Assembly (NCBI GenBank): GCA_016871755.1
Contig: VHCJ01000019.1
Coordinates: forward strand, 1 to 56,231
Length of the DNA: 56,231 nucleotides
Direction of reading: 5' to 3'
Origin: Verrucomicrobiota bacterium
GTDB taxonomy: Bacteria > Verrucomicrobiota > Verrucomicrobiia > Opitutales > Opitutaceae
Shown here: positions 26,140 through 34,710 of the stretch, one piece after another
Layout of the letters: the number at the start of each line of letters is the position of its first letter
How positions within the stretch are numbered: position 1 is the first letter of the stretch
The notes under the pieces: generated by a model
Told to the model about the DNA's origin: nothing
The model's input: only the letters and a program-made list of their open reading frames with translations
Database searches by the model: none
Position numbers and translations under genes: made by a program

Positions 26140-28059
26140 TCACGCGGACGCGGGCCGCCACCGTTGGAAGGCCTCGATCGCCTCGTAATTCGCGAGACCG
26201 AGGGCGTCGTAAACGGAGGCGAGGCCGCGGTTGTGCTGCTCGGCCTGCTGCCACGGTTCGCGCAGCCCGGCCGCCACCGGGGTCTGACTGCGCTGGCTCT
26301 GGTGATGGAAGATGGCCTGCGTCTTCTGCTCAAGCTCGCGCGGACTGAACGGCACCGCCATGTCGATCTCCGCCGCGTCCCACGCGGTCTCCACGCCGCG
26401 GTACAGCCAGACGCGGCACGCGGCGAACCACGCCTCGTCCTGAAGTTCCGCGCAGGCCCGCCGGATGAGGTCGAAGCACACCGCCGTGATCGAGGATGGG
26501 TCGTCCCGGTCGCCGGTGGCGAAAATCTGGTGCGGGCGAAGCTCGCGCAGGATCGCGACGACCGCGGCGGCATCCGTCGCGTCGGGACGGAACTGCCGGT
26601 AACGTCCGCGCTCGTAGAAGGCGAGGTCCGCAAATCGCACCCGCTCGCGCCCGAGTCCGCAGGCCGCCAGCGCCGCCCGTTCCTCGCAGCGCCGGACGAG
26701 ACCCTTGAGGCGCCGGATCTCCGGGGTGTCGCCGGCGAAGGCCGCCTTGGCTCGGAGCTGCCGCCCGACATCGGCGGCGAAACCCGCCGCCGGACCGCCG
26801 CTCAACTCAAACGCCCCGGAAAGCTCCCCGACCAGATCAACGGCCAGCAGTGCCTCCTCGTCCGGCAGCGCCAAGCTTCCCGACGTCTGGCAGATGACCG
26901 TCACGTCATGGCCCTGATCGACGAGGCGACGCAGCGTGCCACCCATGCCGAGGACCGCGTGCGACGGCTCGGGGCTGAATACGACCACCCGCTTGGGATG
27001 CGGAGAGGCGCGCTCGGGGCGGTGTGAATCATCCGCGTTGGGCTTGCCCCCCGGCCACCCGGTGATCGTGTGCTGCAGCTCGTTGAACACATCGATGTTC
27101 AAGCCGTAGGCGGGGCCGCGTTCGGTGAGGAGGTCCGCCATGCCGTGCTCGCTGTAGTCCTCGTCGAGGAGCTTCAACACCGGCTTTTTCACGTGCTGCG
27201 AGAGCCAGACCACCGACTGGCGCACCCGCGGCGCCGTCCATTCAATCGAGCCCACCAGCCAGGGATAGCGCACGCGCGTCAGGGCGGACGCCGCGGCGCG
27301 ATCGATCAGGAAACGCGCCCGCGGGTGCCCCTGCAGGAAACTCGCCGGGAGCGCCTCGGTCGGCGGCTGCTCGACTGCCTGCGCAATGATGGCCGCCTTG
27401 GCCTCACCCCAAGCGAGCAGGACGATCGAGCGGGCGTCGAGAATGGTGCCGACGCCCATGGTGATGGCATGGCGCGGCACGTTGGCTTCGCCAAGGAAGT
27501 CCCGCGCCGCATCCCGCCGCGTCAGGCCATCGAGCGTGACCAAGCGCGTGCGCGATTCACGGGTCGAACCCGGCTCGTTGAAACCGATGTGTCCCGTGCG
27601 TCCGATGCCGAGGATCTGGAGATCTAGTCCACCCGCCGCACGGATGCGCTCCTCATAGCTCCGGCACCACGCAAACACATCGCTCCGCGCCACCGAACCA
27701 TCGGGCACGTTCACGTTCTCCGCCGGAATGTCGAGGTGCGAGAAGAGCTGCTCGTGCATGAACCGCCAGTAGCTCTCCGGGTGGGTCCGCGGCAGGCCGT
27801 AATACTCGTCGAGATTGAAGGTGATGACCCGTTTGAAACTGAGGCCCGTCTCCCGATGCAAACGGATCAGCTCCCGGTAAAGCCGCACCGGCGTCGAACC
27901 CGTGGCCAGACCCAGCACCGTGTTGCGACCCGCCTGTTCGTTGCGATGGATGAGTTCGGCGATCTCGGCCGCCAACTGGGTGCAGGCCTCATCGGCACTC
28001 GCGCAGACGGTCGTGGGGATGCGTTCGCGCTGCTGGGACTCAAGCGAGGGAGCGTTCAT
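26140..28059 (-). CDS. nagB: NagB-like deaminase fused to a degenerate PIG-L domain
   Basis: A 639-residue two-domain protein. Residues 15-330 form a glucosamine-6-phosphate deaminase/isomerase: LGLATGSTPVRLYREL at 49-64, FNLDEYYGLP with the catalytic Asp84, ILGIGRTGHIGFNEPGS at about 149-165 and VGVGTILDARSI. The Asp of E. coli NDGH is a Thr here; as far as I recall, this is the norm for the fused group. Residues 356-630 are LmbE/PIG-L-like. The zinc motif that should read HPDD is EPSH in VVVFSPEPSHAVLGMGG (362-367), and the later D-P-H-G-T-H-type site is DDPSSITAV (519-527). All ligands are changed, so the domain is probably not catalytic. Fusions of this kind occur in Bacteroidetes and Verrucomicrobia. 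Confidence 0.9.
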   Translation of the reverse strand: MNAPSLESQQRERIPTTVCASADEACTQLAAEIAELIHRNEQAGRNTVLGLATGSTPVRLYRELIRLHRETGLSFKRVITFNLDEYYGLPRTHPESYWRFMHEQLFSHLDIPAENVNVPDGSVARSDVFAWCRSYEERIRAAGGLDLQILGIGRTGHIGFNEPGSTRESRTRLVTLDGLTRRDAARDFLGEANVPRHAITMGVGTILDARSIVLLAWGEAKAAIIAQAVEQPPTEALPASFLQGHPRARFLIDRAAASALTRVRYPWLVGSIEWTAPRVRQSVVWLSQHVKKPVLKLLDEDYSEHGMADLLTERGPAYGLNIDVFNELQHTITGWPGGKPNADDSHRPERASPHPKRVVVFSPEPSHAVLGMGGTLRRLVDQGHDVTVICQTSGSLALPDEEALLAVDLVGELSGAFELSGGPAAGFAADVGRQLRAKAAFAGDTPEIRRLKGLVRRCEERAALAACGLGRERVRFADLAFYERGRYRQFRPDATDAAAVVAILRELRPHQIFATGDRDDPSSITAVCFDLIRRACAELQDEAWFAACRVWLYRGVETAWDAAEIDMAVPFSPRELEQKTQAIFHHQSQRSQTPVAAGLREPWQQAEQHNRGLASVYDALGLANYEAIEAFQRWRPASA

Positions 28060-28141
28060 GCGGGTCCCGACCTTAGCAGGATCAGGCCCGCTGCCAATCC
28101 CTCATCGCGAGGCCCTTCCGCCTGCCCCGCGTTTCTTTTCT

Positions 28142-29035
28142 TCACTTCGACCCCAGCTTGTCCGGATACTCCCCGGCCGCCACCAAGGCGCGCAGGGCCG
28201 ACTCGACCGCCGCCCGGTCCTCGCGGTAGGTCACGCCAAACCACGACGACGTCGTCTCCAGGACGTCCACGGTAGCCTCCCCCGCCGACACCATCCCGGA
28301 AATCGCCTCGGGCAGGTAGAACTCCGCCTTCACGTCACTGCCCCGTTCGGCAAGAAAGACCCTCAGCCGTCGGTCGAGAAGCGGCAGGACCGCCGGACTG
28401 AAGCCCCAGCAGTTCAGGGACACCACCTCCTCGCCCGAGTAGCGACGACCCTCTCCCACCTCCGCCACCGCGATTCCGGTATGCTCGGTCACCCGGGTCA
28501 GGCGCCGTCCTTCCAGCTCGCACACGCCTCGTGAGACCGTGCCGTGCTCCGAAAGTGTCTTGGCCAAGTGAAATCCCACCATCGCGCACCGCGCGGGGCC
28601 CGGAGCGACGGCGCCGGGATCCGCGGCGAGGAAGCGCGCCAACTGGACGAACGAATCGCGGCCGTAGAAGTCATCCGCGTTGATCACCGCAAAGGGTCCG
28701 TCGAGCTGAGCCCGGGCGCACCACAACGCGTGACCAGTGCCCCAGGGACGCGCCCGATCAGCCGGGGGCACACGCCCGTCGGGAAGATCCGTCACGGCCT
28801 GGAACGCATAGTCGACTTCAAGCACTCCGGCGTAACGCGCGCCGATCTGCGCGCGGAACTGATCCGCAAAGTCGCGCCGGATGACGAACAGCACGCGCGT
28901 GAACCCGGCCCGGCAGGCGTCGAACACAGCGTAGTCCAGGACGGTCTCGCCGGACGGACCCACCGCATCCAGCTGCTTCAGGCCGCCGTACCGGCTGCCC
29001 ATCCCCGCCGCGAGGATCACCAGAGTCAGGCGCAT
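28142..29035 (-). CDS. Sugar nucleotidyltransferase
   Basis: A 297-residue nucleotidyltransferase starting at MRLTLVILAAGMGSRYGGLKQL, which holds the G-X-G-T/S-R nucleotide-binding signature in the variant AAGMGSRYGGLKQ. A second motif, FAVINADDFYGRD at about residue 105-117, carries the metal-binding Asp pair. The rest matches the Bacteroidetes/Verrucomicrobia group of free NTP_transferase proteins. They activate a sugar 1-phosphate with a nucleoside triphosphate; which sugar is unknown. It is flanked by the NagB fusion (82 bases downstream) and the TIM-barrel protein (16 bases upstream), both on the same strand. Confidence 0.88.
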   Translation of the reverse strand: MRLTLVILAAGMGSRYGGLKQLDAVGPSGETVLDYAVFDACRAGFTRVLFVIRRDFADQFRAQIGARYAGVLEVDYAFQAVTDLPDGRVPPADRARPWGTGHALWCARAQLDGPFAVINADDFYGRDSFVQLARFLAADPGAVAPGPARCAMVGFHLAKTLSEHGTVSRGVCELEGRRLTRVTEHTGIAVAEVGEGRRYSGEEVVSLNCWGFSPAVLPLLDRRLRVFLAERGSDVKAEFYLPEAISGMVSAGEATVDVLETTSSWFGVTYREDRAAVESALRALVAAGEYPDKLGSK

Positions 29036-29051
29036 GCGAAGGGGCGGGCGT

Positions 29052-29879
29052 TCAGCGGGCCGTCTTGGTCGCGAAGTAAGTCTTGGCCTCCGCAACGAGG
29101 CGGTTCGGATCCGAGGCGAACGCCTTGCTGTCCGTCTCGATCGCCATCACGCCCGACCAGCCCGAGCGACGGATCTCGGCAAACAGGCCGTCATAATTGG
29201 CGTGGCCACGTCCGATCTCCGTATCGATCGCCACCACTTTTCCGTCCACCACCTCGCGGGTCTTGTCCTTGAAGTGCATGTCGTAGACGCGGCCCCCGTA
29301 ACTGCGGAAAACTTCCGCCGCATCAAAACCCGCGGCGGTGATCCAGCCGACATCCAGGCAGACGCCGATCCGCGGGTCGCGCGCGGCGAGCACCGCCCGC
29401 ACCGTCGCCGGATCGCCGTACACCGTCCCGGTGCCATGGTTGTGGATCGCGAGGCGGATGTCATACTCCTTCACCAGTTGCTCAAGATTGTCCCACTCGG
29501 CGAGATCCCGCGGCTCGACGACGATCAACTTGATGCCCATCAGGCGCGCAAACTCAAAGAGGCGGCGGTTCTTTTCCTTGTCCAGCGAGGTGCCGGCGAC
29601 ACCAAACGTGTAGGCGACCAACCCGTGCTTTTCGAGGATGGCTTTCTTGCGCAGGGTCTCCTCGCGCGGGGCCATGGGATCGAGGTGCGATCCGATCAGC
29701 TGCAGGTTGCGGATGCCGTGCTTGACCGCAAAGCTCACGACCTCGTCAAAGGTCATGTTGCGGCAGGTCCAGGTCTGCAGGCCGAGGGATGGGCCAGTCG
29801 GCGAATCGGCCGCGACCGCGGCCGTCATCCACGGGCCGACACTGAGGGCGAGGAGGAGTGAGAGCAGGGAGCGTGACAT
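29052..29879 (-). CDS. Secreted TIM-barrel sugar isomerase/epimerase-like protein
   Basis: A 275-residue protein with a Sec signal peptide (MSRSLLSLLLALSVGPWMTAAVAA). The mature part is an AP-endonuclease-2-type TIM barrel: LGLQTWTCRNMTFDEVVSF, the metal-ligand Glu in VVEPRDLAEW, IHNHGTG, VCLDVGWITAAG, DMHFKDK and a last MAIETDS. Such exported barrels in Verrucomicrobia and Bacteroidetes work with Gfo/Idh/MocA oxidoreductases on 3-keto-glycosides. The adjacent upstream gene is exactly that, 73 bases away. Export of both argues for periplasmic action. Confidence 0.88.
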   Translation of the reverse strand: MSRSLLSLLLALSVGPWMTAAVAADSPTGPSLGLQTWTCRNMTFDEVVSFAVKHGIRNLQLIGSHLDPMAPREETLRKKAILEKHGLVAYTFGVAGTSLDKEKNRRLFEFARLMGIKLIVVEPRDLAEWDNLEQLVKEYDIRLAIHNHGTGTVYGDPATVRAVLAARDPRIGVCLDVGWITAAGFDAAEVFRSYGGRVYDMHFKDKTREVVDGKVVAIDTEIGRGHANYDGLFAEIRRSGWSGVMAIETDSKAFASDPNRLVAEAKTYFATKTAR

Positions 29880-29952
29880 AAGGGAAACGGGTGTGCGCAG
29901 GATCAAGCCGCCCGCGCACGCTGTCCACCCCGTTTCCACCGCCCGCGCCGCG

Positions 29953-31386
29953 CTAGGACTGCGGATACTCCCAGCCGGAGCGGTACGGACGGGAAAGCAG
30001 CGCATTGGCCGCCGCGTCGCCGACCACGTCCTCGCGGGCGCCGTCCCACTCGAGGCTGCGGCCGCAGCGGAGCGAGACCATGCCGAGCAGCGCCAGATTG
30101 CTTGAGACATGCAGGTCCGCGAGGTCGCACACCGGCTTGCGTCCGGTGCGGATCGCATCGAGGAAATCGGCCCAGAGCTCCCGGATGTTCTGCCCATCCG
30201 GCTGCCCCAGTTGCGCCGCCTCGCGCACGACGGCGGCCTTGGGATCGTTCGGATAGAACACCCATCCGTCGCGCCATCCGAGATGCAGCACGCCCTTCGT
30301 GCCTTGGAAGTGGCAGCCCACGCTCTCGCCTTGGAAAGGCCCGGTGCCCCCGAACCGCCGATGCTCCCACAGCACCGTGAAGCGGGGGAAGCGGTACGTC
30401 GCCACCTGATGATCCGGGGCGTCCGGAGTCTGCCCCTCGGGCGTGAGCACCGCCGGCCCGGCAATCGGGCGTCCGCCGGTCGAGTAGATGTGCGTCGGTT
30501 GATCCTCGCCGGTGATCCAGCGCACCTGATCCAGCCAATGAATTCCCCAGTCACCCAGGGTCCCGTTGGCGTAGTCGAGGTAGTTGCGGAAGCCCCGGGG
30601 ATGGATCGCCCCGGACCACGCTCCGCGGGCATCCCGGGGATCGCCGCCGTTGTAAGGACGCAGCGGAGCCGGACCACACCAGAAGTCCCAGTCCAGCTCC
30701 GGGGGCACGTCACGGGTCGTCAGGATCCGGTCCGGACCGCCGCCGGAATTGACGAAGCAGCGCACCATGCCGATCTCACCCACCCCTCCCCGACGGACGA
30801 ACTCCCGCGCGCTCAGATTGTGCGGGGAGATGCGCCGGTGGGTGCCGACCTGCACCACGCGTCCGGCGGCGGCCGCCGCCCGGACCATCGCCCGGCCTTC
30901 GCGGACGGTGTGGGCGATGGGTTTCTCGACGTAGACATGCGCGCCCGCGCGCACCGCCGCGATCGTCGGCAGCGCATGCCAGTGATCCGGGGTCGCCACG
31001 ATCGCGATCTCCGGCTTCGTCTGGGCGAGCAGTTCCCGGTAATCCTTGAAGAGCCGCGGCGTGTCGCCCGTGCCCTCCTGCACGCGTTGCAGGGTCGCGG
31101 GAAACTGGCGCGCATCGACGTCGCAAAGCCCGACGATCTCGCAGGCCTTGCTGGCCATCGCCTCGCGGAGGATGTTGCCGCCCCACCAGCCGCAGCCGAT
31201 CAGCACGGTGCGGTAGCGACGACCCGTCGGCTCGCCGGCGCGCAGCCGCGCGGGCATCGTCGCCCACGCTCCCGCCGCCAGCGCGGTGCCAAGGAAAGCC
31301 CGGCGGCCCGTGGCGCCAGCCGCGATGCCGGAGCCGGTCGCCGCCGCGGAGCGCGGAGTGTCAGAGGGTGATTCCAGGGAGTTCAT
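29953..31386 (-). CDS. Tat-exported Gfo/Idh/MocA oxidoreductase
   Basis: A 477-residue oxidoreductase with a twin-arginine signal: GRRAFLGTALAAGAWATM at about residues 27-44. Export in folded form is needed because it carries NAD(P). The Rossmann motif VLIGCGWWGGNILREAM is at about 60-76, the cofactor-site EKP in HVYVEKPIAHTV near residue 150, and the catalytic Asp/His in TLGDWGIHWLDQ at about 278-289. The domain order and length fit the Planctomycetes/Verrucomicrobia subgroup. It overlaps the gene upstream (adaptor, 31383) by four bases and precedes the TIM-barrel gene. The same transcript therefore couples an exporter and a periplasmic sugar oxidation pair. Confidence 0.9.
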   Translation of the reverse strand: MNSLESPSDTPRSAAATGSGIAAGATGRRAFLGTALAAGAWATMPARLRAGEPTGRRYRTVLIGCGWWGGNILREAMASKACEIVGLCDVDARQFPATLQRVQEGTGDTPRLFKDYRELLAQTKPEIAIVATPDHWHALPTIAAVRAGAHVYVEKPIAHTVREGRAMVRAAAAAGRVVQVGTHRRISPHNLSAREFVRRGGVGEIGMVRCFVNSGGGPDRILTTRDVPPELDWDFWCGPAPLRPYNGGDPRDARGAWSGAIHPRGFRNYLDYANGTLGDWGIHWLDQVRWITGEDQPTHIYSTGGRPIAGPAVLTPEGQTPDAPDHQVATYRFPRFTVLWEHRRFGGTGPFQGESVGCHFQGTKGVLHLGWRDGWVFYPNDPKAAVVREAAQLGQPDGQNIRELWADFLDAIRTGRKPVCDLADLHVSSNLALLGMVSLRCGRSLEWDGAREDVVGDAAANALLSRPYRSGWEYPQS

Positions 31387-32318
31387 TCTTCAATGTAGAG
31401 ATCGAGTTGCTGGCCAACGTACACCGTGCGGTCCGCCGACTTGGGAAAGCGGTAGATCACCTGAAGCACTCTCGTATCCACTCGTTCCGTACTTGCTCCG
31501 GTCAGGGAGCGCTTCGGCACGACGTAGGGTTCGATGCGCACGAACTCCATCGCGATGGGGCGACTGGTGTCGCCCTTCAGGTAGCCCACGGCCCGGGCCC
31601 CGGTCCGCACCCGCGGCGCGACCTGCTCGTCGACGTCGGCCCGGACCTGGATCTCGTCGATGTCGCCAAGCACGAGGGGCGGCGTCGCGGCGCCGGCGGC
31701 GACGAATTCTCCGGCGCGCACGTTGACCTGGAGGATCGTGCCATCGATCGGCGCGCGGATGACGAGGCGCTCCAGCAGGGTCTCGGTCTGGGCCACCGCC
31801 GCCCGCGCCGCCTCCCGCTGCGCCTCGGCCGTTGCCACCTGCGCCTCCACCACGGCGAACTCGTTCCGAGCGGACTCCAGCGCCTCGGCCGAGGCCACGC
31901 TCCCCTCGCGGAGCTTCTCCACGCGGGCCATCGAGTCACGCACCCGCCGCAGCGATGCGCGCGCTGTAGCCACCTGGGCCTCGGCGACACCGACCTGGGC
32001 CCGCTGCGCCCCCAGCGCGGCACGCGCTTCGCGGTCATCCAACTCCAGCAGCACCGCCCCCGCCGCCACACGCTCCCACACCGCGACCCGCACGGCCTTG
32101 ACGACACCCGGGAGAGGCACACCGACCAGGGTGTTCTCACGCCGCGCCTCCACGAGGCCACTCGCCCCGACGGCCTTCGCAAAGGGCTTCGCGGCCGGCG
32201 CATGCGGCGGCGGTGGGATCGGGACGTTCGAGGTCGCGCGCAGGCGCAGCACGAACGTGGTGATGCCGACCGCACCGAGGAGAGCGAGGTAGACCGAGAC
32301 TTTACGCAGGAGGATCAT
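31383..32318 (-). CDS. HlyD-family efflux adaptor (DevB-like)
   Basis: A 311-residue membrane fusion protein. One N-terminal membrane segment (LALLGAVGITTFVLRL, 11-26) anchors it. A lipoyl-like half (VVKAVRVAVWERVAAGAVLLELDD), a coiled coil of about 110 residues rich in Ala/Glu/Gln, then the second lipoyl half APIDGTILQVNVRAGEFV and a beta-barrel follow. It would join an ABC exporter to the outer membrane channel. The upstream gene is the chimeric ABC remnant, so this adaptor has probably lost its working partner. It overlaps the downstream oxidoreductase by four bases. Confidence 0.9.
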   Translation of the reverse strand: MILLRKVSVYLALLGAVGITTFVLRLRATSNVPIPPPPHAPAAKPFAKAVGASGLVEARRENTLVGVPLPGVVKAVRVAVWERVAAGAVLLELDDREARAALGAQRAQVGVAEAQVATARASLRRVRDSMARVEKLREGSVASAEALESARNEFAVVEAQVATAEAQREAARAAVAQTETLLERLVIRAPIDGTILQVNVRAGEFVAAGAATPPLVLGDIDEIQVRADVDEQVAPRVRTGARAVGYLKGDTSRPIAMEFVRIEPYVVPKRSLTGASTERVDTRVLQVIYRFPKSADRTVYVGQQLDLYIEE

Positions 32319-32388
32319 GGCCGAGAGGGACCGAAAGAGGAACGATGGCGGAGGAGCAGCGGAGCGAGGGACGAGCGAGGTCGGCGAA

Positions 32389-33282
32389 TCAGAGTTTCTC
32401 GGTGTGGACCGCGGCGATCTCCGCCGGCGTCTGGAGCACGCGAAGGATGCGCCCGTCCTCCATCTCGCTCATGCGGTCCGCGAACGGATACGTGCGCGGA
32501 TCATGGGTCACCACCACGACGCAGCGCTGCGGATCCCGCACGACGTCGCGCAGCAGCGCCATCACCCGCTGACCATTCTCGCGGTCGAGCGAGGCAGTGG
32601 GTTCATCGCAGATGATCACGCGGGGCTCATGCACGAGAGCCCGGGCGATGGCGACCCGCTGCTGCGGCGCGTAGAGCACGGCGCGATCGTACGTCGTGAA
32701 GACAAAAGGGCCGCCGGTGAAGCTGCGCCGGGTCTTCGCCACGCCCACGATGCGGTCCTCCCGGTCGTTGATCTCAATGGTATCGCCCAGCCCGATCCGC
32801 CGCGGCGCACCGTCCGGGTACTGCTGCCCCTCAGAGAAGCGGTCGAGGCCGAACTCGTCGGTGATGACGGTGTTGGGCAGGCGCAGTTCGTCGAGGCTCC
32901 CCTGCAGCAGGAGGGCGGGCGCGCCCGCCAGCGTGGTCGCATCGAGACCCACGAGCGTGACGAGCTTGAAGTTCCCGTCCGGCATCCGGGCCTGCAAGGT
33001 GCCCTGAAAATACGGCGCCGCCCACGCCACGCCGGCCACCGAGCGCACGCGGTTCACGTCGGTATCCCGCAGCGGCTTGCTGTCGAGGGACTGCTCCGCC
33101 TTCGGATCCATCACCCAGATGTGCGAGCGCGAGTTGAACATGTTCGCGTAGGTCCACGTCATCAGCCCGCAGAAGACGCTGGGAAACTGCGTCATCAGCA
33201 GCGTCGAGAACGTCAGCCCGCTCACCAGCAGCAGGTACTTGCCGCGGTCGCCGAACAGCATCCTGAGCGCGAGTCGGATCAT
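32389..33282 (-). pseudogene. Chimera of DevC-like permease and DevA-like ABC ATPase
   Basis: A 297-residue frame built of two broken genes. Residues 1-206 are the front of a FtsX/DevC-type permease: MIRLALRMLFGDRGKYLLLV with the first membrane segment, a periplasmic domain with GLDATTLAG, and FTTYDRAVLYAP. At about residue 207 (nucleotide ~32660) the sequence jumps into the back of an ABC ATPase: QQRVAIARALVHEPRVIICD, Walker B VIICDEPTASLD and the H-loop VVVVTHD. Missing are the permease's last membrane segments, and the ATPase's Walker A and most of the LSGGQ signature. The reading frame is kept across the join. The expected operon is devC-devA-devB with the adaptor next; an internal deletion or an assembly error explains the join. 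It cannot hydrolyse ATP or form a pore as it stands. Confidence 0.85.
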
Positions 33283-33312
33283 CGGGAAACGCGGCCGGGA
33301 AGGCGGAACCCG

Positions 33313-34563
33313 CTAGCGGACGCCGCCGGCGCGCGGCAGCCGCAGGGCCAGGACGACGCCGAGACCGGCGAGGAAGAAGCCTCCATTCGCGAGGACGGCG
33401 ACGCGGAAGCCGTGCGCCGTCGCAAGTTCACCCATGACCAGCGGCCCGATCACCCCGCCAAGACGCGCGAAAAGGCTCCAGAAGCCGAAGAATTCACCCG
33501 CGCGGCCGGTCGGCGTGAGCGCGGAGACCACGGCGCGGCTGGCCGACTGGATTGACCCGATGCCGAGACCCGCAATGGCTCCGATCACGAAGAACTCCGT
33601 CTTGGTGCGGCAGAACGCGGCCCACCCGCAGACGACGATCCACAGCAGGAGCGATGCGACCAGCGCCGGCTTGGCACCGAGGCGATCCTGCAGGACGCCA
33701 AAAGCCAGGGCCCCGAGAGCGCTTGAGATCTGCAAGCCGGCAAAGAGCAGGAGGTTCTCGGTCGCAGTGAGATGCAGGACCTCGGCCCCGAAGAGGGAGG
33801 CGAACGTGATGATCGCCATCAGGCCGGAGAGGAAAAGCGTGAAGGCGACGAAGAACAGGGCGAGCGTGCGATGCTGCGGCAACTCCCGGGCGGTCCTCAG
33901 CATCGTCCGCCACCCCGCCGTCGCGAAGCCCTCGCCTGCAGGGAGGGCGCGCGGCTGCGCCCGCTCGCGGAGAAACAGGAGCGTCGGCAGCGTCGCCACC
34001 ATGAAGAACACGCCGGTCATGAGGAACGTCCACCGCGCCGAAGCCCCCAGTCCCACGATGAGCCCCAGCGCGAGCGCAAGGCTCAGGAGGCCGCCCATGT
34101 ACCCAAAGCTCCAGCCGTAGGCGGAGATTCTTCCGACGTTCTCCGGGGTGCTGATCTCCGGGAGGAAACTCGCGCAGGCGGATTCGCTCAGGCAGAAGGC
34201 GAGGTTCGCCGCCGCGACCAGCGTCACCGCCAGCCACAGGTCCCCCGGACCCGTCACGGTGAGCAGGGCCGTCGCCAGGGAACAGGCCGCCGCCGAACCC
34301 AGCAGCAACCGCTTCTTGCGACCCGTAAAGTCCGCCATCGCCCCGAGCCACGGCGCCAGAACGATCACCGCCGCCTGCGAGAGAGCCAGCGTGCGACCCC
34401 ACCACCCTGCCGCCTCCGGCGCTCCGCCCGCGACCACGTCCTTGAAATACACCGCATAGACGACGGTGACGATGATCGTCGTGAACGCCGAGTTGGCGAA
34501 GTCGAAGCAGCACCAGCCGAAGATCTCTCGCCGCGTAACCGGCGATGACTGCGGAGAACCCAT
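33313..34563 (-). CDS. MFS transporter (Atg22/UMF1-like)
   Basis: A 416-residue membrane protein with about 12 segments, starting MGSPQSSPVTRREIFGWCCFDFANSAF. The WCCFDFANSAFTTIIVTVVY opening is the signature of the UMF1/Atg22 group, and ISAYGWSFGYMGGLLSL near residue 140 is another. These are permeases of the vacuole-effluxer type; the substrate in bacteria is unknown, amino acids having been suggested from the yeast member. The open frame runs far upstream on the same strand, but this is only antisense GC-rich sequence of the desaturase and FAD genes. It ends 30 bases before the ABC chimera starts. Confidence 0.88.
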   Translation of the reverse strand: MGSPQSSPVTRREIFGWCCFDFANSAFTTIIVTVVYAVYFKDVVAGGAPEAAGWWGRTLALSQAAVIVLAPWLGAMADFTGRKKRLLLGSAAACSLATALLTVTGPGDLWLAVTLVAAANLAFCLSESACASFLPEISTPENVGRISAYGWSFGYMGGLLSLALALGLIVGLGASARWTFLMTGVFFMVATLPTLLFLRERAQPRALPAGEGFATAGWRTMLRTARELPQHRTLALFFVAFTLFLSGLMAIITFASLFGAEVLHLTATENLLLFAGLQISSALGALAFGVLQDRLGAKPALVASLLLWIVVCGWAAFCRTKTEFFVIGAIAGLGIGSIQSASRAVVSALTPTGRAGEFFGFWSLFARLGGVIGPLVMGELATAHGFRVAVLANGGFFLAGLGVVLALRLPRAGGVR

Positions 34564-34710
34564 GCCCGAGCGTCGGACCTCCCGGGAAGCAACGCAAGCG
34601 AACAGCGGATTCCCGCGACCCGCGCCACCCGAACAACATCCGCAGGCGCGTCCAAGGCACCCGAAAACGCCGCTTGCCTCGTCTCCTTTCCCGGCAATTC
34701 TTGTCCTTGA

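Noticed and set aside
26164-27027. 287-codon plus-strand open frame inside the NagB fusion region
   Set aside because: Low-complexity shadow frame; the minus-strand protein has clear NagB and PIG-L motifs throughout.
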